Source of the DNA: Spiroplasma culicicola AES-1 | GTDB lineage: Bacteria; Bacillota_I; Bacilli_A; Mycoplasmatales; Mycoplasmataceae | NCBI RefSeq assembly: GCF_000565175.1 | Contig: NZ_CP006681.1 | Location: 496,001-560,000 of the forward strand | Direction: 5' to 3' | Length of the DNA stretch: 64,000 nucleotides | Shown: one piece after another, positions 22,311 to 32,089 of the stretch | Numbering within the stretch: the stretch's first letter is position 1 | Layout of the letters: each line of letters opens with the position of its first letter | The notes under the pieces: generated by a model | Told to the model about the DNA's origin: nothing | Databases searched by the model: none | Seen by the model: only the letters and a program-made list of their open reading frames with translations | Translations under genes and position numbers: made by a program

Positions 22311-23849
22311 ATGATCGGAATAATTTCGACAGCGTACTTTACAGTTAAGGACCGTGCAGGTGTAAGAACTGTAAGAAAATATTGATGAAGAAACATGGTT
22401 ATTCAACACGTTAAGTTCAGAGGAAAATTCTTTGTAATCGCAACAATCGGTTATGGTAAAGCAAATGCTGCTATGGCAATTACCTACTTAATGGAAGAAT
22501 ATCCAGGATTAGAAACAGTATTAAACGTTGACTTAGCTTTATCAACAAATGACAAATTTGATACAACTGATACAGTAATGTCAACAAAATTTATCTACAG
22601 AGATGCAGATTTAACAGTATTTAAAGACATTAAATATGGACAAATCGTTCACGAACCAGAAGCATTCGCTTTTAACACTGAGTTTGTAAACCAAGTTAAA
22701 AACTTCAAATTAGGAGTTTCTGATGGGATTGTTGGAACAGCAGATATGTTGATCTACAACTCAAAACAATTTAAAGAAATGGTTGACAAATATGGTCAAA
22801 CTATCGATGTAATTGATACAGAAGCTGGAGCATTAGCTCAAGTTGCTAAAAAATCAAGTGTTAACTTTGTTGCAATGAAAATTATGTACAACAATGCATT
22901 ATCACCATGAGATAACGATCCATTACACAAATTTAAAATCTATGAAACAACTAATACATTAAAATACTTAGTTGCAAGATTATTTAACTTATTATCATCA
23001 AGATATGTTTTAGACTTTACAAAAAACACAAATGATGAATTAGATGTTATTAATGAATTATTTGAACTAGAACACGATGCTTGAGTAAAAAGATTCAAAA
23101 AAGATGTTGTTTCTTTAATCTCAGGTATGGGACCATCATTGATGTTGGTTGACAAAAAACAAATGAAACCTGAAGCAGTTGATATTGTTGAGGTTATGAA
23201 AACTAAAATTGAAGACGAAGGTCCTTCAAAAGTTATCTTAGGAGAAGATGAATGAAAAAATGCTCCTAAAAAATGATTACGTAAATTAATGTTCCTACAA
23301 AACATTCACGTAAATGATGATGAATTATTATGAAATAAATCAGCAAAATACGACATTAAAACTGGAAAAATTCATTCAATTGAAGATGTTGCAAAAAACA
23401 TTGCAAAAGCAATCGCTGATAGATCACAAGACAAATCATCATATACATATGATGGAACTACAGTAAACAATAAACACTTAATGGTAACATGTGATGCAGC
23501 AATTTCATTCTACATTACACATAACCAAACTCACGAATTCGTGGAAAGTAGAAAACACGGTTCAAAATTGGTAGCAAACGAATTTATTAAATATCTAAAT
23601 GAACAATTAGCAGAAGTTGAATCACCATTTGAAAAAATTGTAGTATTTGTTAAAGTGCCTGCAATGGGTGCTGTTAAGATTCCAGTATTTATGGAAACTA
23701 AATCAAAAGCAAATCAACCAATTGTATTCAATGGATACTCAGCAAAAGCACAAAAAGACTTTACAGTTGTAGATATTACAAGAAATGACTACGACCCATT
23801 AAAAGTTGGTTCATTCAAAGTTACAATTCGTTTAAAATCAGCAGATTAA
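22311..23849 (+). CDS. Enlarged nucleoside phosphorylase/nucleosidase-fold protein
   Basis: This encodes 512 residues. The N-terminal 200 resemble 5'-methylthioadenosine/S-adenosylhomocysteine nucleosidases: MIGIIST start, FFVIATIGYGKANAAMA, and DVIDTEAGALAQVAKK, which fits the ME-AxA segment holding the ribose-binding Glu. The N-terminal catalytic Glu of MTA nucleosidases and the Asp of the SD motif are not in their usual places (MKIMYNN follows instead). A 300-residue C-terminal region follows, including LMVTCDAAISFYITHNQ and ending in beta-rich sequence. Normal nucleosidases are about 230 residues. Codons ending in C (AAC, TTC, ATC) are more frequent than in neighbours, suggesting high expression. 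Confidence 0.75.
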
Positions 23850-23854
23850 TATAT

Positions 23855-23883
23855 AAAAATCACCACTATTGGTGATTTTTTTT
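23855..23883 (+). terminator. Rho-independent terminator
   Basis: A 10-bp stem AAAAATCACC/GGTGATTTTT with a 6-nt loop is followed by more T residues. Confidence 0.9.
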
Positions 23884-23897
23884 ATATTTGATATAAT
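23869..23897 (+). promoter_or_regulatory. Promoter embedded in the preceding terminator
   Basis: TTGGTG (23869-23874) and TATAAT (23892-23897) are 17 bp apart. The -35 box lies in the right arm of the terminator hairpin, a compact overlap. Confidence 0.5.
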
Positions 23898-23930
23898 ATA
23901 CTATGTCTTAAAACATGGAAGGTGATTTTG

Positions 23931-24341
23931 ATGAATCAAAAAAATAAAAAGACATTATCTGCAGATCAAACAGCAGAATTAGCATTTGAAGAGTTAATGG
24001 AGCTTTCTAAACAACATCTTGAAAATGAAGAAGAAATTAAAGAACAAAAACATAGTTATATAAATATTAAAGATGATCAAAAAGTTGGTCAAACAGATTT
24101 ACTAAGTATTATTAATAATGTTAAAAATAAAAATAGTCGCCCACAGGGTTGAGTTGATCCTGAACAACAAGAAGAAGAAAATATAATTAATAAAGCAAAA
24201 GCAGCTGGAAAAAGTGAATATGACTCTGATGTTTTAAGAGAATTAATTCTTAAAAGACAAAAAGAAAGACATGCAGATAAAGCTGGATTTGGAAACTTAT
24301 TATCAAATGTACGTCAAAAAAAAGATGAATATAATAAATAA
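23931..24341 (+). CDS. Hypothetical charged protein
   Basis: This encodes 136 residues, highly charged (Lys, Glu, Asp, Gln), with no membrane segment. Helical stretches include AELAFEELMELSKQHLENEE and SDVLRELILKRQKERHADK. TGA at 24150 is Trp. ATG at 23931 follows AAGGTG by 7-8 nt; the in-frame GTG at 23922 is part of that site. It is a single gene between its own promoter and a terminator-like AT-rich hairpin at about 24340-24370. I do not recognise it. Confidence 0.8.
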
Positions 24342-24416
24342 AATATTTTGTAAAAAATATTTTTTTTATATTACAATACTTTTAGAAAACTAATTAAGAT
24401 AGGGAAAAAATTGCTA

Positions 24417-26105
24417 ATGGACACAAAAGAAAATATCACTATTGAGGATTTAGAGATTCATCAAGAAGAGTTTAGATCTAAAGAAGAAGAAAAAGAAATC
24501 AAAAAAGCTGCTAAAGAACTTCTAAAACATGAAGGCCAAATTGATTTATCTCATATTGAAAATAAAGTTATTTCAAAAAGAGAACAAATCTTATTAGTAC
24601 AATCATATTTTAGAACTAAATTTTTGCGAGATCTAACAGCAATTATGTTAGCTGCCTTAATTAATACAATTGCATTTGACTACTTTATTTCTGCAACGGG
24701 AAGAACAGGATTATTTCCAGCAGGAATTGGTGCTCTTGCAAGATTCTTTTCAGTATTAACTTTCCCTGATTCAATTGCAAGTCAAGGATCATTTTACTTT
24801 ATTTACTACTTTGCAATTAATGCACCTTTATTTATATTTGGTTATTTAAAATTGGGTAAAAAATTTACCTTTACAACAATTTTGTATATCTTATTGCAAA
24901 TTGCATTTGACCAAACTTTGCAATTGATGCCTTTTATTAATCCTGCTTCATTTCATTTAATTGTCAATTATCAATTATTACAATCAATTTCAAACTCATG
25001 AAATACAGGAATTTGATTATTTATCTTTGGTTCACTTGGGGGAATTTTAGTTGGTTGATCTTATTCATTTGTTTACAAAGTTGGTTCTTCAACAGGGGGA
25101 TTGGATTTTTTAACAGTATATATTTCTAAAAAAAGTTCAAAACCAATTGGAACATTAAATCGAAATGTTAATTTTGTAATTTTAGCAGTTGTTATTACAT
25201 TAAATACTGCAGTTTTACCAGTTGAATATATTAATCCTGATATTAAAATTAATGCTTTTACATCCTTAAGTGATAGTCAAGCTTCAGGTTTATTGAATGA
25301 CATGATAACTCATGCAATAAAACATGGTGCAATTGATGTTGAAAATAATGTTATTGATCCAGTATTTGCTTATAATATGGGATTAGGTGATTTAATTGGA
25401 AACAGTAAAAATATTGATTTAAAAGAAGCAATCTTTGAACAATTTGGTGGTGAAAATAATTTAGCAGTTAATGGCTCTAATCGTGCTTACTATGAATATT
25501 TAGTTGAATACGTGTCTAAAACTGGTTTTGGTAAAGATGTCACTTTACCAACAAATGTTTTAATAAGATTAAAATTTATGTTTATTTTTGGACCATCTTT
25601 ATTTGCTTCAATTGCCTTAGTTCTATGTTCAGGATTAATTACAAATGCATTATATCCAAAATATAAAGTTAGAACATACTTGATTACAACAAATAATCCA
25701 AAAGAAATTAATAAATTACTATTAAATAAAGGTTTTCAAAATGATATTGTTTCATGAGATGGAACAAATAGAATTAATCACAACTATTTGCACAGATCAA
25801 TTATAATGGTGGCAATGTCTGTAATGGATTGAGATGAACTTGAAAGAGATGTCTTTATGGTTGATCCCCAAGTTAAAATTAATATTTTAAAAACAAAAGC
25901 AGTTAAAGGGATTTTTAACTATGAGATTAAAAAGAATGATGATCGTGATATTATTCATCGAAAAGTGACTACAGATGATAGTGAACTTGAAAAAATCCGC
26001 CAAATTGCAATTGTTAAATTCAATAAAGAAAATGAAAGATTAAATAAAAAACAACAACGAAAACAATTCAAAAAGCCAACAAAAACTAAAAATAATGATA
26101 AATAA
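24417..26105 (+). CDS. YitT-family membrane protein (DUF161/DUF2179)
   Basis: This encodes 562 residues. A charged 70-residue N-terminus is followed by membrane segments from LRDLTAIMLAALINTIAFDY on. The conserved GSLGGILVGWSYSFVYKVGSSTGGLDFL matches the YitT signature region with its GG-D. The last membrane segment (SLFASIALVLCSGLITNALYP) leads to a cytoplasmic DUF2179-like domain (RTYLITTNNPKEINKLLLNK, IIMVAMSVMDWDELERDV). A segment of about 100 residues sits between the membrane halves. Function of the family is not established. ATG at 24417 or TTG at 24411 may start it; AGGG spacing suits TTG. TGA codons are Trp. Confidence 0.87.
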
Positions 26106-26141
26106 AATACAATAAATTTAATATTTATTGTATTTTTTTTG
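26104..26141 (+). terminator. Rho-independent terminator
   Basis: AAAATACAATAAAT pairs with ATTTATTGTATTTT over a 5-nt loop, with extra T residues after it. Confidence 0.8.
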
Positions 26142-26147
26142 TATAAT
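26142..26147 (+). promoter_or_regulatory. -10 element before the comN-like/secDF genes
   Basis: A perfect TATAAT stands 19 nt before the ATG at 26167, directly behind the previous terminator. No convincing -35 is seen. Confidence 0.45.
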
Positions 26148-26166
26148 GTTTAAGTACGGTGATTGT

Positions 26167-26442
26167 ATGAATAGAGAACAAATGCAAGAAATTATATCTA
26201 AAATGTTAGATCTCAAACTTAGTGAAATTAAAAATGAGATTAAAAATATATCGCATCAAGATTTATACAATTATATTGTTGAAGTAATTTTAAAAAATAA
26301 TAAGATTAGGGATGTTAATGATGCTGCTTTCTATATAATGAATATTAAAGTAAACAAATTATATGAATACTTAAATTTTAAGAATATTAAAGATGATTCA
26401 AATACAATTGAAATGGATTTAAAATCTATATTAGAAGGATAA
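26167..26442 (+). CDS. ComN-like post-transcriptional regulator
   Basis: This encodes 91 residues. The pattern DLYNYIVEVILKNNK, VNDAAFYIMNIKVNKLYEYL follows the layout of the Post_transc_reg (ComN/YrzD) family: a D-(W/Y) segment, a helix, and a final L-x4-YL block. In Bacillus, comN lies near secDF, and here it is directly upstream of secDF, which supports the call. Family members influence mRNA localisation or competence gene expression; the role here is unknown. The start is ATG at 26167 after GGTG. Its stop abuts the secDF GTG start. Confidence 0.6.
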   Translation: MNREQMQEIISKMLDLKLSEIKNEIKNISHQDLYNYIVEVILKNNKIRDVNDAAFYIMNIKVNKLYEYLNFKNIKDDSNTIEMDLKSILEG

Positions 26443-29400
26443 GTGATTGCGGTGAATAACAAATCGCCAAAAAAACCTATAAATAAAACAAACATATTTA
26501 GATTTATTGGTATGTTTATAATTTTATTATCACTAGTAGTTGGTATATTTTTTAGTTCACAAAAATTCATTGAAAATTATAAATTAGGAACTGATTTTAA
26601 AGGCTATTATTCAGCCTTAGTTGCTGTTGATGATGCTAATGAAGAACAAAATAATGATGGTCAACCAAATGGGGATGCTAAAAAAGCGGCAAAATCATTA
26701 GAACAACGTTTAAATCCAATGGGAACAAACCAAATTATTGTTGAAACTGCGGGACTAAATTATTTAAAAGTCTTATCACCAGTAGATGCTTATGCTTCAG
26801 AAACTGTCTTTAAAAACCAGATTCAAAGAAGTGGGGGAGCTATCATCTTAGATGAGAGCGGAGATGACTTACAATTTAGCGGAGATGAAAGAAAAGGAAT
26901 TAATGAGTTCTTTACTTCTGCAAAAACTATTTCAATTACAACAAACTCAGGTAAAAATCCTGCACTTGCCTTTGATTTAAATGGAAGTGAATTTACTTCT
27001 TCAATTTTTACAGAGGAAGTAACTGAAAAAAAACTAGCGATGATGCTAGATACTGATGGACTTTATAATGATATAAGAAACTGATATTTATTAGTTGAAG
27101 GAAAAGATCAAAGAGCAAAAGTTAAGAGTTATTTTGATGTTATTTTAACACCAATGAGATCACTATATAATACAACTTCAGATAACAAAATTAAAAATAT
27201 TATCGCAGATTTATTTGCAGCAACTTATCAAAGTTCTTCATCAGGGGGAATTGCAACAAGACAATATGTAAATATTATTACAAACCAAAATATTACACAA
27301 GATGATTTCATTAATTATATTAATAATGATTTTGAATTTTTAAGTGATGTTTCAAAATATGTTTATGATCCAAATGCAACAACTGATGACTTTAAGGCTG
27401 ATGGAAAATATGGAAGTGAAGTTGTTGGTTATACAACAAACTCTTCTTCAACAACAGTATTAGCTTCAAATACTAAAGAGGCATTTTCAATTATTAATAA
27501 AATGATGTTTGAATTTGTTTATTCAACAATTTGACCATCAGTTCAAAATGATTACAAATCTATGGCAACAAGACTTGATAGTTATAGATTATTTGTTGGA
27601 ACTGTTTCAAGCACAAAAACGGTAGCAACTCCTGGTTATATTGAGAATAATAAATTAATCTTAGAATTTTCAGGTCAACCAGAATCTAAAGCAAGAATTG
27701 CAACATCAATTTTTAATGCATCATCTCAAGGATATATTTTCACAGTTAATAATGTTTCAATGATTGATGGAACAATTACTTCAATTATGTTAACAACTGC
27801 ATTAATTTTTATGGGAATTGTTGTTTTAGCATTAATGATTTATTCAGCATTCTTATACAGAATTTTGGGAATGTTTATGATTGCAGTCATATTGGCAATT
27901 ACAGGATTAACATTAATGTCAACAACATGATTTGGTTTAACTCTTGGAGTTGAAGCAATTATTGCAATAATTATGATAATTGCAGTAAACTTAGAAATCT
28001 TTTCAATTATTTTTGAAAACATGAAGTTTAATGCCTATACCAAACATCGAAATATTAAATCTAGTTTTATGATTTCAATTAAAGAGAATATCTTTTTAGC
28101 GATTGATATATTAATTTCATTAATAATTCCATCAATCTCTCTATTTTGAATAACATCAAATGCAATTCAATCATTTGCAATTATTATTTTAATGGGTTCA
28201 TTCTTCTCAATTGCACTAGCAATTATTGGAGCAACTATTTTAAATCGAATGTTATTATCAACAAACTGATTAAATAATAAACCTTGATTATTTGCTTTAA
28301 ATACTGATTTTGTTAACCAAGGAAAAATTGTTTTAAATTACAAATTAAAAAACTTAAAAGATAAAGCTGAAAAATTGAAGAAATCTGAAGCTTCAAATGA
28401 TAAATTAAAAGTAATCGAAGATAAAATTCATAAAATTGAAGAAAAAATTGCTTTAATTGATCACAAACATGAAACAAAAAATGCAGCAATGGAAGCTAAA
28501 TATCAAGCAACTATTAAACAAAAAATAGCAAAGCTTGAAGCAAAAATTTCTAAGCTTGATGGTGAAAAAAATAAAAAACAAATTTTAAAACTTGAATTAA
28601 AAATCAATGAATTACAATTTGTTTTAGATGATAATAGTGAAAAAATTATTGAACAAGAATCTGAAATTGTGCTTCAAACTCAAGATAAAGTTAAAGTTAG
28701 AAGAGTTGAAAAAACAATTAAACATGGTTCAAAACTTTTAATGATAATATTTTTAGCATTAGCTTCAATTGGAGCATTATTTATTGGATTACTTGGACCA
28801 AATTATGATTCAACTTTTGGATATCGTACAGAATATACATTCTGAGGTACAAAAGTTGAGAACTTAGATACTGCTGCAACTGTTGTTGCTGAAAATCCTG
28901 AAGTTAGTGAAGACTTTAGAACAGCATTAGAAAAAATTAATGAAAATGAAGATGGTTATGAAATTGAGTATCGTGTAGCTTTATTCTTAGATTTACTATT
29001 TAAAGATCCAGAAACAATTAATATCTTAGCAAATTCTGGTTCAAGAACTTATGAATACCACAATTTTAGTTTAAATTATGGTGATTCATTTGATTATATT
29101 ACTGGATCTACTAATGCAGAAAATGAAATTCCTTGAGTTACACTTACAATTAATACTGCAAATTCAAGACAATCTGCTGTTGTTAAAAATTTATTCTTAC
29201 AAATTGCACAAATTTCAAAAGAAGAAACATTAACAACTGAAGGTGGATACATTGCAAAACGTATTCGTCCATTTACATTCCAAAACATGGCTCTTCAATT
29301 AATAATTGCAAGTTTTGTAATTATTCTTGCATTATTAATTTATATCTTTATTAGATTTAAATGAACTTATTATATTGCTATGATTGTTGGAATTGTATTT

Positions 29401-30111
29401 ACTCCAATATTAGCATTAGCAGCGATTATTGCTTTACAAATTCCATTGGGAGTAACAACTTTAATATCTTTAACAGTTTCAGTTTCATTTGTATGTATTT
29501 CAATGTTTGTTGTCTTTGGAAAAGCACGAAGTTTAATTTCAAGTCGTGATGAACAAAGTTTAGTAAATTACTTTAAACAAGAAATTGACTTTGCAGTTTC
29601 AATTAAAGATAAAAAACGTCTTTTAAAAGAAACAATATTTGCAAAAAAATCAGCTTTAAAAATTAAAATTAAAGAAGAAGAACTAAATAAAGTTCAAAGA
29701 AAAGAACAAAAATTGGCATATAAAAAAGAAAAACATCAATTGTACTTAGAATTTAAAAATGCTAAAAAAGCAATTAAGGTTGAAATTACAAAAGTTTCAA
29801 AACAAAATAACTACTTAAAAGAAGTTATGGCCTATACTTTTAAATATGCAATTATTAGATCATTATTAGTGGGTGCAATTTATACAGTTGTTGCCTTATT
29901 GTTATCAATAACTTTAACTCCAATTATTTCATTTGGGTTAAGCGTAATTATTTCTGTTGTATCTGCAAGTTTAGTGGTATTATTCATATGTATTCCTGTA
30001 TGAATTTGACTTGAACAAATTAGAATTAGAAATAATTTATCAAGAAAACGTTTTATTAATGGTTTAAAAGTAACAGGAGAAGAACAAATTATTGAAGGAA
30101 TCAATGATTAA
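26443..30111 (+). CDS. secDF: SecDF protein-export subunit, fused and enlarged
   Basis: This encodes 1222 residues against about 740 in Bacillus SecDF. The N-terminal membrane segment (IGMFIILLSLVVGIFF) is followed by KLGTDFKGYYS, a diverged D1 motif, then the periplasmic region. SecD membrane segments run from GTITSIMLTTALIFMGIVV. SecF begins near residue 763 (LLMIIFLALASIGALFIGLL), with its membrane bundle from about residue 950. Lys/Glu coiled-coil inserts lie at about 635-755, between the halves, and at about 1035-1125, inside SecF. It assists Sec translocation using proton motive force. The start is GTG at 26443 with AGAAGGA close upstream. TGA codons are Trp. Confidence 0.9.
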
Positions 30112-30133
30112 TTGTTGAGAAGGGTTAACAAAG

Positions 30134-30646
30134 ATGGACTTAAAAAAATATATATATGATGTTGAAAATTTTCCTATTGAAGGAGTAACTTTTAAAGATA
30201 TAACTCCACTATTAAATGATGCCCAAGCATTTAAATATAGTGTTGATCAAATGGTTGAATATGTAAAGGAAAAAGGAGCAAATGTAATTGTGGCTCCTGA
30301 AGCACGTGGGTTTTTATTTGCAAGTGCTGTTGCTTATGCAGCTGGTTGTCGTTTTGTATTGGTTAGAAAACCTGGAAAACTTCCAAGAGAAGTTAAAGAT
30401 GTTGAATATGAATTAGAATATGGAAAAGGTCACATTCAAATTCATAAAGATGATTTAAAAAAAGGTGATAAAGTTGTAATAGTTGATGATGTTCTTGCAA
30501 CTGGGGGAACTATGAAAGCAATTATTGAACTTGTTAAAGAAGATGAAGCCAATATTAATGGAATTGTTTTCTTAGCTGATTTATCTTTCTTACATGAACC
30601 AGAGCTATTTGAAGAGTATGATCCAAGAAGTTTATTAACATATTAA
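30134..30646 (+). CDS. apt: Adenine phosphoribosyltransferase
   Basis: This 170-residue protein has the normal length. GVTFKDITPLL and VIVAPEARGFLFASAVAYA are the APT-specific blocks. FVLVRKPGKLPREV is the flexible catalytic loop and VVIVDDVLATGGTMKA the PRPP-binding motif. It makes AMP from adenine and PRPP, the main purine salvage route expected in mollicutes. Starts 22 bp after secDF, so the two may share a transcript. AGAAGGG is the ribosome-binding site. A strong terminator follows. Confidence 0.96.
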   Translation: MDLKKYIYDVENFPIEGVTFKDITPLLNDAQAFKYSVDQMVEYVKEKGANVIVAPEARGFLFASAVAYAAGCRFVLVRKPGKLPREVKDVEYELEYGKGHIQIHKDDLKKGDKVVIVDDVLATGGTMKAIIELVKEDEANINGIVFLADLSFLHEPELFEEYDPRSLLTY

Positions 30647-30695
30647 AAAATATTTCCCTTACTAGAAAATTCTTCTAGTGGGAAATATTTTTTTT
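30645..30695 (+). terminator. Rho-independent terminator
   Basis: A long stem (AAATATTTCCC with ACTAGAA, paired to TTCTAGT and GGGAAATATTT) is followed by T residues directly after apt. Confidence 0.9.
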
Positions 30696-31444
30696 GTAGA
30701 TTATGAGTTGTGTTAAGTGTTGATATTTGTTTTAATATAAGTGAGATTTATGATGGCACAAAATATAATAGATAAATGAAGAATTTTAATGAGACAACTT
30801 TTATAGTTTAAAATGTGGTTAAAGGCAAAAGATATTAATAAAATAGGTCATGTTTAAAATATAAGAAAATAATAGTTTTTTAAATTAAAAATAAATATTA
30901 AATATAAACTTTTATGTGTTGTAATTTTAATATTTAGTTATATAATTATACTGGTTTTGGATAGGTTCCAAAACCAGTATAAAAGGAATGCAGTAAGATA
31001 TGCAAGTTATATAATAATATAGCAATATGTGAAATATCAATCAAGTTACTGGTATCACTTTTAATTAGTTAATGAATTTCAAAATAATGCATTTAAAGAG
31101 TTTTAATTGTAGATTAATTAAAACGAAATTAACCGTTGGATAAGTAAAATAATTTTTATATCTAATTTTCTATTTATTAGAGTTAGAATTTAAAAATGAA
31201 AATCTTATTTATGGGAGTTGTGTTTTTAACTTAATTATTTTTATTTTAAATTTAATTAAGTTGCTATTGTTTTTTTAACTGAAAATATTAAGCTTTTGTT
31301 TAATATTAACTTGTTTAATAACAAAACAACTATTTCTAAGTATTATTTGATCTATTTTGATTAATTTACTTAATAGAAATTGAATAATTTATAAAGGTTT
31401 AAATTTTATAATTTAAACATACCCACTTTTTAGGTTATAGCCAT
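30696..31444. other. Gene-poor stretch downstream of apt
   Basis: I find no supportable gene in these 750 bp. Two tiny open frames look like coding debris: an 18-residue frame from ATG 30750 (DKWRILMRQLL at its end) and a 14-residue frame nearby ending DINKIGHV. The only striking structure is the palindrome at 30947-30981. Together with the decayed frame that follows, the region looks like an old gene location in decay. Confidence 0.5.
30947..30981. repeat. Perfect 15-bp inverted repeat
   Basis: TATACTGGTTTTGGA and its exact reverse complement are separated by TAGGT. No T-run follows on either strand, so it is not an ordinary terminator. GC content is higher than the surroundings. It stands alone inside the gene-poor stretch. 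Confidence 0.8.
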
Positions 31445-31618
31445 TTACAAGATTGATGTTTCTATGTCAAAGTCATAGTCATCATCTCGCAAATTCGCAA
31501 GAATATCAGATAATGTCAAACTATACTGTGTACAAACCTTATTAAAGTCCAGAAATATATATTCAATGTTATTTCATTGTGGTGATGAATAATTAATTTG
31601 TCGTATTCTTACTGTCAA
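31445..31618 (-). pseudogene. Decayed minus-strand coding remnant
   Basis: The minus strand is open for 57 codons (TGA as Trp) ending at TAA 31445-31447, with clearly protein-like sequence: RIRQINYSSPQWNNIEYIF and later LTLSDILANLRDDDYDFD. A stop lies three codons upstream of the TTG at 31618, and open sequence resumes in another frame up to about 31715, near an AAAGAAAGG sequence. I do not recognise the family. The reading suggests a gene with at least one frameshift. Confidence 0.4.
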
Positions 31619-32013
31619 TTTGCTACATTACCACATAGAAAGTTATATTGAAATCAAAAAATAATAGATAATTTAATCATAAAAACCTAAAATTACTAAA
31701 GTCATTTCTGCCTTTCTTTGACTTTGGTATAAATTAAAAATTGTAGAAAATACCCACTTAAATAATTTTTAAAAATAAAACTCATATACTTATAAATAAA
31801 AAAATAATGATAATATTTCATAAATTCTTTCGAAGTCGATTATATAGATGCTTAAATAAATTTAATGTTTTCAAGTTTTAAGTTTACGATTTTAGAATTT
31901 ATACATTGAGTAAAATTGGTTTCATTTTGAGCTTTGAAACTAATTTTAGAGAATAAGACTATATTGTTTATTTAAACCGTTTGTAAATAAATACTAATCT
32001 GGACTTTAGTCGT

Positions 32014-32048
32014 AACCACCTTTTAACCCTGAAAAGGTGGTTTTTATT
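32014..32048 (+). terminator. Terminator-like hairpin
   Basis: AACCACCTTTT pairs with AAAAGGTGGTT and is followed by TTTATTT. No plus-strand gene ends nearby, which suggests an unannotated transcript or a remnant. Confidence 0.6.
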
Positions 32049-32058
32049 TAGAAAAAAT

Positions 32059-32089
32059 AAAAAGATGTAGAATTTATCTACATCTTTTT
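32059..32089 (-). terminator. Terminator of the ABC exporter gene
   Basis: AAAGATGTAGA pairs with TCTACATCTTT; T-rich flanks on both sides would let it work in both directions. It directly follows the minus-strand stop codon at 32090-32092. Confidence 0.75.

Noticed and set aside
30700-32058. RNase P RNA, tmRNA or SRP RNA in the gene-poor region
   Set aside because: I looked for the conserved cores of these RNAs and saw none; the sequence is too A/T-rich and lacks the expected stems.
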